Positions 11,701-22,329 of a stretch of DNA of 64,000 bases are shown piece by piece. The DNA comes from Macrotis lagotis (Eukaryota > Chordata > Mammalia > Peramelemorphia > Peramelidae): contig NC_133666.1 in NCBI RefSeq assembly GCF_037893015.1, forward strand, positions 623,602,304-623,666,303, read 5' to 3'. The notes beneath the pieces are model-generated. The model ran no database searches. It worked only from the letters and a program-made list of their open reading frames with translations, and was not told the origin of the DNA. Each line of letters starts with the position of its first letter. Position 1 is the stretch's first letter. The position numbers and the translations under genes are program-made.

Positions 11701-14700
11701 GGATGTGGAGTGTGGAATGAATTTCATGCGGTCATGATCATGTGATTGTAAGAGTGGTTGGGAGGAATAGGGTTCTAAGGGTAGGTATTTGAAGATGAGT
11801 GACCTTGAAGACCATGAATTCTATAAGTTCGGGGGGGGGGGGGCGGATAAAGGGTACCCTGGGGCAGGAGACCAGGACTTCGTTAAAAGTTCGGTTCCTA
11901 AGATTCTGGTACTAAAATCCTTGTCCTCCTTCTGCCCAGAAATGCCTGATACATCCAAAAGAGAATGCTTGCTCCAGGCCCTGCTCATAATTACCTGAGA
12001 ATAACAGCAGCAGTGTTACAAGATACAATGACATCACTGACCCAAAATGAATAAAAAACCGAATGTTTCTCTGTGGGGAAATCTGTGACTCATGTTCTTC
12101 ACCTGAAACACAATTGCACATAAGTGTCAGGACCAGAGCAATAATGACAATCCTTGGAGTATCTTCTCTCCCCACCACTCATTCTCATACCCTCAATGAG
12201 CGAGGACAGGGCCACAGTTTGGTCAAATTTGGGGCCCCTCCAGGCCCTGCTGCTCTCCTCTCTGATCAAACTTTGCAACCCACAAAAGACACTCCAGCTC
12301 CTTCCATCCATCGCATTACCATGCTCATATCCCCTTTGTCCATCCTTAGCTCAGGCCACATTTTCTACTGACATTTCAGTCTATTTGTGAGATGCAACAC
12401 TGGTTTACATTGCTGAAGATGCCAGGGAGTACAGGGGGAACAGGAGTCAGTTTTGTGTACTCTTGGATGAATTTTATATTCAAAGAATCTCAGTTATAAG
12501 GAAATTCAGAAGGCCCAACTTATTCGACACATGCCCATTAGAATCTTTTCTAAATTCTGTCTAGAAGTGGTTAGGCAGCCTTTGCTTAAAGATTCATGGG
12601 GAAGGGTAGCCTGCCTTCCATGGGAGCCCCTTGTATTTTGGTCATATTCTAATTCTTAGAAAGTTTTTCCATACACTGAGGCTAAATTTGTATTTTTGCA
12701 AGTGGTATTCAAGGAGGACTAATTGCTATAAAGTCTAGCTTCTATGGGCCTCTGAATAGGATTAGGATCTGGGGCTATCTTTCACCAAAAGCCAGAATGA
12801 AGTGGAGAAGACATGGCCATGCTTTGCTTCTATCTCAATTCATCATTCCTTCTTTCAGGTGAAGGAGTCTTGTAGGTGGTTATGACCTTGTAAACTTGAA
12901 AAGACAACATTTGGGTGTCTAGAGACTGAAGTCCCTAGGAAGATTTGACAGAAGTCAATTCCCAAAGAATTCAAATGACACAGCCTGGTAGGAATACAAA
13001 TATAGACTCATTCATCCATAAGCTATGCCACATTTAGAACTAAATCTGGCTAAACCAATGCTTGATTGAAACTGCTCTAAGTTTAAGATTACACTCCTCT
13101 GGGACTGAGGTGTATAAAGGGAAGAGTGTTCCCTAGGTGTTGGGAAAAAATATTGTAATTCTGTCCTTTCCTAAAAGCTAATGATATTAATTGGTTCAAT
13201 GGAACTAAGGAGTTAATCACTGACAGTTAATAGAGAAACTCAATGGGATGGGGTCTCAAGTTGAAAGCATTAAAGAGATACCCCAGAAGTATAATAGTAT
13301 CCTGAGAGGAGATTTAAACAACTTCACTCTAGATAGTGAAGCTAACAGAATAGCTAATCCTTGTCTTAAGATCATAAATTCAGAGCTGGAAGACATTATC
13401 AAGGTTTTCAAGTCCAATCCCCTCCTCTTAGAGAGAGAGAAAACTAAGTCAAAGAGAAGCAAAATGACTTACCCAGATGTACAGATATACAGACAGTAAG
13501 CCTTTGAAGTGGTCCTTGTACCTATGTTTTCCTTATTCCAGATATAGTTATATGGTTCTATAACCACATCACTTTGAATTTTGATCCCGTATAAATTCCC
13601 TAAAAGGAAGCTCTGAGACCAACAAGTCCAACCCCTCATTTTACAAAGGATTAAAATACAGATAAGTGAATTAACTAGTTTGAGATCACTTATATAATAT
13701 ATAGGAGAACATTGAATCCAAGTCCTTTGAATCCAAATCAAGTATGATGTTACCTCCCAAACTTAAGGTCAACCTAATGTAACTTGGATTCAAGTCAAGG
13801 ATAATATAGTTAAAAGAAAAAATCAAAATTTAATTTTCCCCATTATGTTCCCTCTCTCTGCCTCTATCCAATTTTACATTATAAATATTCCATGCCTCCC
13901 ACAACCTGAGACCAGAATTCATAGTCTCTGTCATTATTTCTCAAGTCCCAAAGTGCTCCTTTGTCAAAGTAGTTTGGAAAGTACTATTAGTTGTCACCTC
14001 CCATATTTACCCATTTAGTAGTTTTGTTCTGTGTATTTGCCTGCAATGACAAGAGGAAGTAAGAACTTGGGGAGAATTCTTTTTTTCCCTTCCTTAATTT
14101 TCCTTCTCCACATTTTCAGCAAACTCTACAGAAATTGTTTTGAAATTTCCTCCAAGCTCATTGAAAATGCTTATCCTGTGTTCCCTTTATCCACTGCTTC
14201 AAGACTTTCTTGTCTCAGTGTTTTGGAACTGGGGATTCCTAGAGAACAGCTGGAGACTAATCTGAGAGAATTCGAAGGAATATGAAAAGGATGGTAAATA
14301 TTGTTGAAATTATATCATAAGACAATATTGATGAAGTTTAATACTGGCATTCTGTCAGTTTAGTTATTGTCATAGCCTGGGAAAGAGAAGTCTTAGCCTG
14401 GGCATGAGAGTTGTCTGAAAGTTTAAAGAACCATGCTTTGAAAAATGGATTAAACTTGTTCTGATTATTCCCTGGGACAAAACTAGTAATAATAGGAAGA
14501 GACTGCAAAGAGGATGATTAGGGTTTAATGTCAAGAAACATTTCTTAATGGCTACATCTACCCAGAAGTGGAAAGGGTATCATCTCTCAGAGAGGTACCT
14601 GGGTTTCTCATTAGAAGTCTTCAAGCATTACGTTCAATATCCATGCATTAAGGATCTTCCATGTGGAAGGACTAGGGTCCAAGATACAGGCCAAATGAAA

Positions 14701-17700
14701 ATAGGACCTGTAGGGAGAGGTTTCTTGTTCACAGAGCTTTTCGACTATAAGGTTTATGAGGTTCCTTTCTCTAGGATTTCCTGTGAGTCTGTGAATCACA
14801 GAATTGGGAAAGAAGTTTTCACCCCTCAAACAAATATACACAGTGCAGGTCCCAGTTTCTTACCTAAGATCTTCAGCTCCATGTCAGCTTCCTCTTGGTA
14901 AAATGTATCTTCAACAAGACACTTGTACTTTCCTGCATCCAAGAGTTTCACATCCCGTATCTTCAGGGTGACATTCCCACTTGTGATAGCATCTCTCACC
15001 AGCTCTGTCCTCCCTTGGTAATTAGGGTCCTGGTCTTCAAAATGGTCCTCCCCATCTCGAAAGAGATGTACCACCCGAGCAGACTGCAACCAGATCACCT
15101 CCATGTGCTGAGCACTCTGAGGTGGGTACAGGTAACATGGTAACTCTGCCTCTCCACCAAGTGAGGCCTGGATGGGTCCTGTAGGTCCAATCACTGAGAA
15201 CTGTCCTGTTCAATCAGGCAGGGAGAATACACAGGGGGTCAAAGAAAATAACAATATGGAAGGGCCTACAAGATACACAAGATGAATGTGGGGGTGTAGT
15301 CAAGAAGGTAGAGAAATGGCAGGGATTTCCAGAAACTCTTCCCCCAAAAACCCCCCAAACCATAAAATTATTATGCTAACCAAATTCTTGAGGGATAGAA
15401 TCCCCAGAAAGACTGAGTGAAATCATTTCCCAGTCCAAAATAGCTTAGTAGACACATGGGAAAGATCTATTCCTCTGAGACTGGGGGTTGGAAAAAGCCA
15501 CAGCATAGTCCAGACACCATCAGAACCAAGCCAGAGTAAATCAGATCCACCTAGTGAGGCACATAGTCCCCTGGGGGGTGCCTGGGTCTGTGGCAATGGG
15601 AAGAGTTTCCAGACTTCTTGGCCAAGGGATCACCAGGGATGGCAGGTTGGTAGTAAAACCAGTTTAGGTCAAATGGAAAAAGCAGTCCAAAAGACAATTG
15701 AAGAGAAAAATGCCTTAAAAAGCAGAATTGGGGGTGGCTAGGTGGCGCAGTGGATAGAGCACTGGCCCTGGAGTCAGGAGTACCTGAGTTCAAATTCGGC
15801 TTCAGACACTTAATAATTACCTAGCTATGTGGCCTTGGGCAAACCACTTTACCCCATTTGTCTTGCAAAAAACTAAAATCAAAATAAAAAATAAAAAGCA
15901 GAATTGGCCAGTTGGAAAAGGAGATTAAAAATACTCTGAAAAAAAAAACTCCTTCAAATGTAGAATGGAGCTAAAAGAAGCTGATGACTTTGTGGGAAAT
16001 CAAAAAGCAATAAAATCAAATCAAAAGAAAGAAAAACTAGAAGAAAAATGTGAAATATCTCACTGGAAAAACAACTGACCTGGAAAACAGATCCAGAAGA
16101 GATCATCTAAAAATCACAGGGTTACCTGAAAGTCATGACCATGAAAAAAAGCCTAGACTTCATTTCTTTTTTTTTGCAAGTCAATGGAGTTAAGTGACTT
16201 GCCCAAGGTCACACAGCTAGGTAACTATTAAGTGACAGGATGGATTTAAGCTCAGGTCCTCCTAATTCCTGGTCTGAGGCTCTATTCAGTATGCTACCTA
16301 GCTGCCCCTAGACTTCATTTCTCAAGAAATAAGACACCCAAATTGCCCTGAGATCCTAGAAGAGGGTAATTGAGAGAATTGAGGAAATCCACTGATCACT
16401 TCTTGAAAAAGATCACAACCCCCCCCCAAAAAAAAAAAACTCCCAGTAGTATTATGGTCAAATTCCAAAACTTCCAAATGAAAGAGAAAATACTACAAGC
16501 AACCAGTCAGGATTACACAGGATTTGGTAGTGTCTACATCAAAAGCTCATAGGGATTAGAATATGATATTCCAGAAGGGAAAAGAGCTTGGATTACAAAC
16601 AAGCAGCAAACAACTACCCAGAAAAATTGAACATCTTCTTTCAGGGGAAAAGATGGACATCCAATAAAGCAGGACCCTTCAGACTTTCCTGTTGAAATGA
16701 CCAGAGCTGAACAGAAAGTTTGCTCTTCAAGTACAGGACTCAGGTGAAGCATAGAGAGGGTGGACAGGAAGGACTAATTATGAGGGATTAAATGATGTTG
16801 AACTGCCTGTATTCCTGAATGTGTTGAAGTTATTAATAACTCATATGAACCTTCTCATTTATAAGAGCAGTAAGAAGGATCATATTTAGACAAGGCACAG
16901 GAGGGAGCTGAATATAATGATATAGTATAAAGATGAGTCAATGAATGATAAAGGAAAGTACTGGAAGAAAGGGAAAAGAGAGATAAAATGGGCTATAATG
17001 TTTCACAAAAAAGAGTCAAGAAAAAGCTTTTGCAATGGAGTGGAAAGGGGAAAGATGAGAGGGAATGAATGAGTCTTCATTCTCATCAGTAATGACTCAG
17101 AGAAGAAATAATATACACACTTAATAGGGTACAGAAATCTATCTTACCTTAGAGGGAAAAGGAGAAAAAAGAGATGGGAGAAAGGGGACAGAGGGGAGGG
17201 GAAGGGGGGGGAGTAGGTGATAGTAGAGAAGGAAGATTGTGGGAGAGGGCAGTCAGATACAACACACTTCTGAACAGAGACAGGGTGACTGGAGAGAAAG
17301 AATAGACTAAATCAGAGTGGTGAGGCATAGAACGGAGGGAAATACAGTTAACAACAGTACCTCTGGGAAAAAAAGTATTGAAGCAACTTGTCTGATACTC
17401 ATATGATAAGGAATGCAGTACATTACAGAGATGGAGTCAATGCTTTGTAAACACAGCCTGAAGTACAATTTTTTTCTCACTTCATTTCTCTTGAGGTTTC
17501 TGTATCATTTTGGGGGGGGAAGGGGTTTATGTTAACTTTCACAGGATTAGTGTAATAATGTGAATAAAATTAATCATTAAAATTGACAAAAAACAAGCTG
17601 AATGTGAAAGACAGAAGCCTGAAATGGGATGAAGAGGAGAAAATAAGGAAAGTAAAAGATGATAGAAATTGTAAGGAAAAAACTAAAGGAGAGGACAGCA

Positions 17701-17954
17701 TATCAAAGCAATGAGAAAACCCTGACAGGGAGAGAAGGGAAAAGAGGAAAGTAGTAGGCAATGGTTTGGAAAAACCGGCATATTCCAATAGGACAGAATC
17801 TGTATCTTCAGCCTGTGGAACATTAGTCTCAGACCCTGAGAGCCAGAGAGAAACAAGGACTCTTACCTGAGGTTAATGCTGGTAACTTGAGGAAGAGGAC
17901 GAAGGTTATTAAGTAACTGGAGAGAAAACAGACTGAGGAACTGGGACTCTCCAT
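8546..17954 (-). CDS. IgV plus three-helix membrane protein, butyrophilin/MOG/SKINT-like (spliced, 5 coding exons)
   Basis: This is a gene model joined by eye from coding exons 17954-17867, 15205-14864, 12102-11995, 9484-9368 and 8727-8546. Each exon has AG/GT borders, all four junctions are phase 1, and the joined frame runs 279 codons without a stop. Predicted order: signal peptide (residues 1-29), mature start with GQFSVIGP, IgV domain (about 31-143), then hydrophobic helices near 159-178, 187-209 and 229-250, and a basic tail starting IEKRR. The V-domain disulfide cysteines are C53 and C125, the core Trp is W68, and an N-glycosylation site lies at N107. The GQF-VIGP start, the RVVHL strand and the YQEEA end are shared with MOG and butyrophilin V domains. 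No IgC or B30.2 exon was seen. Known family members act at the cell surface in T-cell regulation or myelin adhesion; which role applies here is not visible. The 3' end is uncertain, because exon 5 could be followed by further small exons. Confidence 0.8.
9368..9484 (-). CDS. Second hydrophobic-helix exon of the IgV gene
   Basis: The exon is 117 bp, phase 1-1, with acceptor CTTCTTTCAG and donor ACAG/GTAAGA. Read in the phase required by the previous exon it is fully open. It encodes a helix with the core WIGAIVQIFILTSVFEI, then WMCICIFWMQHR, ending cysteine-rich and basic. Length and hydrophobic pattern resemble the membrane exon of MOG. Only the phase-1 frame is open and hydrophobic, which is independent support for the model. 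Confidence 0.7.
9490..10549. other. Intron sequence; nothing specific seen
   Basis: T-rich and C/T-rich intron sequence of the IgV gene. Plus-strand open frames here lack any recognisable domain. Confidence 0.5.
10550..11400 (-). repeat. L2-derived fragments, antisense
   Basis: L2-type strings appear, for example CTTCAAGATCTATCCCTGAGGCC followed by TTTATGAAGTCTTTCTTGATCCC and ATGTAACCTCCATGGGGGCAA. Borders are approximate. Confidence 0.5.
11995..12102 (-). CDS. First hydrophobic-helix exon of the IgV gene
   Basis: The exon is 108 bp, phase 1-1, with acceptor TGTTTCAG and donor TCAG/GTAATT. It encodes a short polar stalk (EEHESQISPQRN) followed by a hydrophobic run with the core MSLYLVTLLLLF. 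It sits where MOG and SKINT genes have their first membrane exon, directly after the V exon, with no IgC exon between them. The upstream intron sequence is also hydrophobic in frame, but the splice acceptor and phase match support this border. Confidence 0.7.
12103..14863. other. Intron between V exon and first helix exon; no IgC exon found
   Basis: The minus strand was read for an IgC exon (two cysteines, core W, splice borders) because butyrophilins and most SKINT proteins have one here. None was seen. The intron carries MIR-like scraps near 12.5-12.7 and 13.37-13.50 kb and a CR1/L3-like piece near 14.50-14.70 kb. Confidence 0.5.
14864..15205 (-). CDS. Immunoglobulin V-domain exon (BTN/MOG/SKINT type)
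   Basis: The exon is 342 bp, symmetric phase 1-1, flanked by GAACAG at the acceptor and TTAG/GTAAG at the donor, close to the size usual for this V-exon family. It encodes 114 residues with the V-set hallmarks: ELPC for the first cysteine, EVIW for the core tryptophan, RTEL on strand D, NVTLKI on strand E, and D-A-G-K-Y-K-C for the second cysteine. The N in NVT is an N-glycosylation sequon. The RVVHL and YQEEA stretches are characteristic of MOG and butyrophilin V domains. No stop or frameshift is present, which argues for a functional gene. Confidence 0.9.
15732..15892 (+). repeat. CORE/MAR1-like SINE with 15-bp target duplication
   Basis: Full-length SINE from GGTGGCTAGGTGGCGCAGTG to an A-rich tail. 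The 15-bp direct repeat AAAAAGCAGAATTGG flanks it at 15717-15731 and 15893-15907. It is inserted into L1 ORF1. Confidence 0.9.
16168..16307 (-). repeat. CORE/MAR1-like SINE with 15-bp target duplication
   Basis: Antisense SINE. The 15-bp direct repeat CTAGACTTCATTTCT flanks it at 16153-16167 and 16308-16322, inside L1 ORF1. Confidence 0.9.
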
Positions 17955-17959
17955 CACAC
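17867..17959 (-). CDS. Signal-peptide exon of the IgV gene
   Basis: The acceptor TTTCCTAG is preceded by a pyrimidine-rich tract. The exon has five untranslated bases, then ATG at 17954-17952 and 29 codons reading MESPSSS followed by a hydrophobic core (YLITFVLFLKL) and LTS, and ends with one base of a glycine codon before the donor GTAAGA. This is a typical secretory signal with a small-residue cleavage region. The phase-1 end matches the V exon. This ATG is preferred because it sits right behind the acceptor and opens directly into the signal sequence. Confidence 0.75.
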
Positions 17960-18783
17960 CTAGGAAAGGACAGAGGAAGAAAGGTGAAATTAGTGACTGA
18001 CAAGAATTAGAGCAGGGGATGGGAAATGACTATGACATAATTTGAAGCAATGTCTGTGACAGAAAAAAAAAATGAAACCAGAGATTGTGACATGAAAATC
18101 AGTGTCTCTGATAAGGATACAAGAAATATGTGACTAATATGAACATGAGAGCTCATTGGCTATGACTAGGACACAGGGCATCAGCAGACATAACAGGGAG
18201 GTAGGGAATCAGCAGTGTAACTAATAATTGTCATTGCCCTGTCAATCCCATTCCAGGCTGCTTTCCGATGACTCTTTACTCCAAGGTCTCCTCAGAAAAT
18301 ATTTTTTCAACCCCAGATCCAAAAGAGCAATTGTTGGCTTCTTTTTCTCCTATAACCTCCTCCAGAGGATTTTCTCAGATCACATCAGCCTGATATTTCC
18401 AACTCTTACCTCCTGTCCAGACTTCCTCAGGGGTCATGACTTCTCCTGTCCTTTCCTGCTATGTGGTGGCTCTCCTGAGTCTCATAGGACTAAACCTCTC
18501 TGCCTGCTATAAGGTTGAACCCCAAGGAAAAGTTTCAAATAGAATAATAACCTGCTTCCTTCAGCAGACCTCTCTTCAGGTCCTGATACTCCGCTTAGAC
18601 TCATTCTTAAATGGTTCCCACAGTCCTATCTACTCACTCTCTCCCCATCCCAGTGATTCTGAAATGCTAACTGTCAAAACAAACTCCATTATCCTCCCTG
18701 CTGACTTCCTTAATCTTTTTGCTTTCAACAGAAACCTAACTGATCTCTTCTTGATAGACCACTACTATTCCTTGTGCAATACC
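17960..18783. other. First intron of the IgV gene; no exon seen
   Basis: C/T-rich plus-strand open frames at 18228-18864 show no recognisable domain and run into the duplicated block. Confidence 0.5.
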
Positions 18784-19744
18784 TGCTCCATAGTTAATAT
18801 GCTTGCCTTCCTCTTAAATTTTTTTCTCTTCCCAATCCCTCCATCTTCTGGCTTTCACTTATAGCTAACTCATTCCTGATGACATCATTTCCCTATCATC
18901 CTTGCTATTACTATTTGTAAGGTCACTCATTCTGCTGCCCTTCTCTCATACATGGCAGAAAAATTGGATAACTTCTTGCTTCCTAATCCCTACTTTCAGA
19001 TTCTTTCTCTACCGCAACCATTCAGTAACCTCACTTTTGAGTTTAATTCAATCCAAATTTATCATTCACTCAAGATTCTGCAGCTATTGATATAATCATA
19101 TGATTTTTAAAATTTTTATTATTGATATAAAAGATGATATTGCTAGTTTACCTTATATTAAACTATCACTGCATTCCTGGTATAAATCATATTTGATTAT
19201 AAACTATAATTTTTGTAATATATTGCTGCAATCTTTTAACATATTTTATTTGTGATGTCAGTGAACACATCATTGGTAACTCTGAAGAAAGCAGTGCCAG
19301 TTGAAAGACATCTGAAACCATATGGGAAAACATTCAAGAAGAAAGGGAGACCAGTAGGAGTGTAGGTAGGCAACAGCTGAAGGGTGGCTGTCACTAGAAT
19401 GATCTGAGGGGTGAATTAAGTTTAATAATTTGCATTAACCTTCTGCAAGTAGCCCTAGGAGGAAGTAAACCCTATTGGGTGAATGGGTGGTGACAAAGTA
19501 GAAAACAACAGTCCCTGGGACTCAAAGAAGTGAAGGAAAGGAAGAGTCACAAAGTATATTGAAACCAAAAAGTATCCCTTGGCTTTATTCTGGCAAGAAA
19601 TAGCTAATCCTTTAAATAAGAGGACAACTTTTACATGTCGGTTTGCATATGGATCAATGATTTATGTAGAGGAGCTATTGCAGAAAAGGTGCTGACCCTT
19701 GGGATCCCTTCATCGAGAGTCATTCATGTGAATTAGGGAGTGGT

Positions 19745-20030
19745 GATGTTTGACCTTCCTTTATGAAGGACATCAGAGAGGCGATGCCATGACAAGCACA
19801 TGAATTGGATTTGAGTGAGGGGGTGCCCTGAGAAGTCACCAGCCTCGCTCTCTATCCAGAGCCATCTGGGTCCAGTGGCCAGATACGACTAGAGGTGACC
19901 CCGGATGGGGGGAGAATCAGAGTTAAGTGACTTCCACGGGGTCACCCGGTTAATAAGTGCCAGGTGTCCGAGGTTGGACTCGAACTCCAGTCCTCCTGAC
20001 TCCAAGGCCCATGCCCACCTCGCTGCCCAA
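19745..20030 (+). repeat. SINE of the second family
   Basis: Contains GTGATGTTTGACCTTCCTTT, the GAATTGGATTTGAGTGAGGG module, AGAGCCATCTGGGTCCAGTG and a tRNA-like/CORE tail ending CTCGCTGCCC. Also present in copy B of the duplication. Confidence 0.65.
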
Positions 20031-20990
20031 GTGGGGCGCGGGAGGTTGCCACAATAGCCCTCGGAAGATGAGGGATGCGACTGGAGAAAACTAACCTGCA
20101 GCTTCTCTGGGGAGAGGCACAGCCCCATCTCGGAGGCCGCAGAGACTAGGGTGAAGGGGAAGGAAAGGGAGCGTCGGAACAGTACAAAGTCCAGAGGGAG
20201 TGGGGCAGGAAACGCGGCCCGGACTCACCCTGGGATGATTCCTGAGGGGGATCTCTGGGTCTCCGGGTTCTGGAGTCCACAGAAGGGACGCCCAGGTGGA
20301 GGCGGCACCTCACAGACCCGGGAGAAGGCCGGGGGCTCCTGGGGGGCTCTGCTGCAGGACCTTCGCTGCGGGGATCCAGAAATGCAACCAGATAGCTGAG
20401 ACTTCGGGAAAGGGGAATTCCGAGGAGGCCCCTGGCCGCGCCCCTTCAGCTAGCCTCGCCCTCTCTCCTCTGCTTCGGTCTTGTCACGCCCCCTCCACCA
20501 GGTCCGCCCCCTGCCCACTTCTGCCAAGTTTCCTCTTTGTGGCCTTCACTCAGCCCCTCCTCCTCCAGCCCTTTGGGTGCTCCGGGCCCAGAACACAGGC
20601 AGCCTCTGCTTCCGCTGCCCTGTGCCTCCCCCCGGACAAGGCGGGCACAGCGAGGGGCAGGGGCACAGCCAGGGCACACAATGTGCAGGGCAATGCCATG
20701 ACGCACAATGGCAGGGCACCGCCAGGGCACTGCTGAAACAGCGACGCCTGGTCTCCGGGGCTGGGGTCTGCAACGCGATTCTGGCCTGGCTCCTACTGTG
20801 GAGGCGGCTGACGTCCCTTCCAGAGGAAGTCCAACAAGGGGCCCGGCCACCGCTGAGTCTCGGCCCCCAAGCCTGCCCAGACTGTCCCGCAGAAGGACTC
20901 TCCTCTTCCTCCGGCCCCCAGTTCCATCTTCTCTCCTACTCCCTCCTCCACTCTCTATCCTGCGCCCTCTACCCACCCATCTTCCCCTCC
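20030..20990. promoter_or_regulatory. CpG-rich block, probable promoter of the IgV gene
   Basis: This stretch is clearly richer in G, C and CpG than the AT-rich surroundings and contains several GC-box-like strings such as CCGCGCCCC, CACGCCCCC and CCGCCCCC. It lies just upstream, on the minus strand, of the signal-peptide exon and contains a strong minus-strand splice donor at 20229. The simplest reading is a CpG-island promoter with the non-coding first exon of the minus-strand gene. A bidirectional promoter cannot be excluded, but no plus-strand exon was recognised downstream. Long open frames here on both strands are a by-product of GC content. Confidence 0.5.
20229..20420 (-). other. Probable non-coding first exon (5' UTR) of the IgV gene
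   Basis: On the minus strand a consensus donor (AGG/GTGAGT) ends an exon at 20229. The acceptor of the next exon is at 17959/17960, preceded by a long pyrimidine tract, and leaves only five bases before the ATG. A separate upstream exon is therefore required, and this is the best donor seen in the CpG block. The transcription start is not determined; the upper border is a guess. Confidence 0.4.
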
Positions 20991-21620
20991 TCCCCCCTCT
21001 CCATCCTGCCACCTGAAAATTAAAAAGGCAGTGTTGCAGAATAAAGGAAGAGATGTGAGAAGGCACATTCTTCCGCTTCTTCGTAGAGGAACACTATATA
21101 TTTCAGATTGTTTTTGATAAACATTGTTTTTGCTCTTTTTCCTCTTCCTATTTAGTTTTTTCATTAATGGATTTTTAAAAATGTGATGTGGTTCTCTGTG
21201 AGAGTAAAGGATAGTGGGAAAAATTAAGATATAGTAAAAGCAAAAGATAATTTTAAGTTATTTTAAAGGTAAAAAAAGTATAAGGAATTTCCTCATCATA
21301 TCTCCAATCCTAAAGAAATGTATGAACTTTGATAACTGCTCTTCTTAAAGTTACTTTTGGGGTAGGAAGAGGGAGTTTTAATGTTGCTCTGGAACACCTG
21401 AACACAAAATATGCTGTCTTTTATTTCTATAGATTTCTTTTACTTTGTGACTTTCCAAACAAAGTCATTAAATAGCCAGGAAAAAAGTATTGGCATTCTT
21501 ATACCAGACACACATTCAAAGTCAGAAAAACAACAAAACAAAAACAAGAGAGGATGAAAGGGCTCCCTTCTTTTCCTAGTTATATTTTGTTAAGTCATGA
21601 ATGGCTTTATATCCCCATTT
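20991..21620. other. No gene seen
   Basis: AT-rich sequence just outside the CpG block. No exon on either strand could be supported. Confidence 0.5.
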
Positions 21621-21624
21621 GGGG

Positions 21625-21772
21625 GATTTTTTATTTTGGTTTTGCAAGGTAATGGAACTATAGTGACTTACCCAAGGTCACAAAGCTAGGGGTCTAAGGT
21701 CACATTTGAACTCAGGTCCTCCTGACTCCAAGGCCTGTACTCTATCTATTGTGCCACCTAGCAGCTGCCCCT
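21625..21772 (-). repeat. CORE/MAR1-like SINE
   Basis: Antisense copy (TTTTGCAAGG ... ACCTAGCAGCTGCCCC), somewhat diverged. Confidence 0.75.
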
Positions 21773-21975
21773 TTTGGGGATTTTCTTGACCAAGCTATTG
21801 GAATGGTTTCCAATTTCCTTCTCAAACTCATTTTTGCAGATGGGAACTGAGGCAAACAGTGTTCCATGATTTGCTCAGTATCACACAGCTCCTGGATCTC
21901 AGGCCAGATGAATCAAGATAAGTCATCCTGATTGCCATCCTAGTGTTCTATCCACTACACTACCCAACCTCCCTT
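21773..21975 (-). repeat. MIR-like SINE
   Basis: GGGAACTGAGGCAAACAG, TCACACAGCTCCTGGATC and TATCCACTACACTACC are in MIR order but more diverged than the neighbouring SINE. Confidence 0.55.
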
Positions 21976-22329
21976 ATGTTTACCACTAATTTCCTGAGTT
22001 TTCTCAGGTTCTTGAACCTTTTCTTGCCACAGGACTATAATGACTCTGGAGGAGAGAGTGAGGCTAATGATCATGGGCAACTCTTCCCAAGTCATTGTGA
22101 GAAGTGGGATAGGGAATTAATAAATCTGGAACAATTGTCTAGTTTATAGACTATTCTCAAAATAGACTTTATTATCAAAAAGAGGATAAAGACTCACCTT
22201 CAAAACATTTCTAACAGTTCTTTTCATAATGGCACAATAATGGAAACTTTGTCTCTTGGGTTTTTCATTCATTACCCATTTCCAAAATATTAATCCCCCA
22301 AACTCTCACCAAAGCAGCTGATGTTCCTG

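Larger units (their letters stand above)
15290..17560 (+). mobile_element. L1 5' portion (5' UTR, ORF1 and inter-ORF region), sense
   Basis: Starts with GTAGTCAAGAAGGTAGAGAAATGGC, close to the marsupial L1 5' end, then passes through A-rich ORF1 coiled-coil sequence and the RNA-binding region near 16080-16340, and into the purine-rich inter-ORF stretch (16.8-17.4 kb). The frame is broken in many places. Two SINEs have landed in it with long target duplications. It lies in the intron between signal and V exons of the minus-strand gene. Confidence 0.65.

Noticed and set aside
12153-12178. Hydrophobic in-frame sequence upstream of the first helix exon, considered as an extra helix
   Set aside because: It lies upstream of the phase-matched acceptor at 12103 and has no acceptor of its own that would join in phase 1.
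12103-14863. Search for an IgC exon between V and helix exons
   Set aside because: No segment with two suitably spaced cysteines, core tryptophan and phase-1 splice borders was found on the minus strand.
18228-18864. Overlapping plus-strand frames of 94 and 142 codons
   Set aside because: C/T-rich sequence in an intron; no domain, and the part that is duplicated at 52.4 kb is not open there.
20446-21066. A 206-codon minus-strand open frame in the CpG block
   Set aside because: Arg/Gly/Pro-rich translation, open frames on several strands and frames at once, no domain; explained by GC-rich promoter sequence lacking stop codons.
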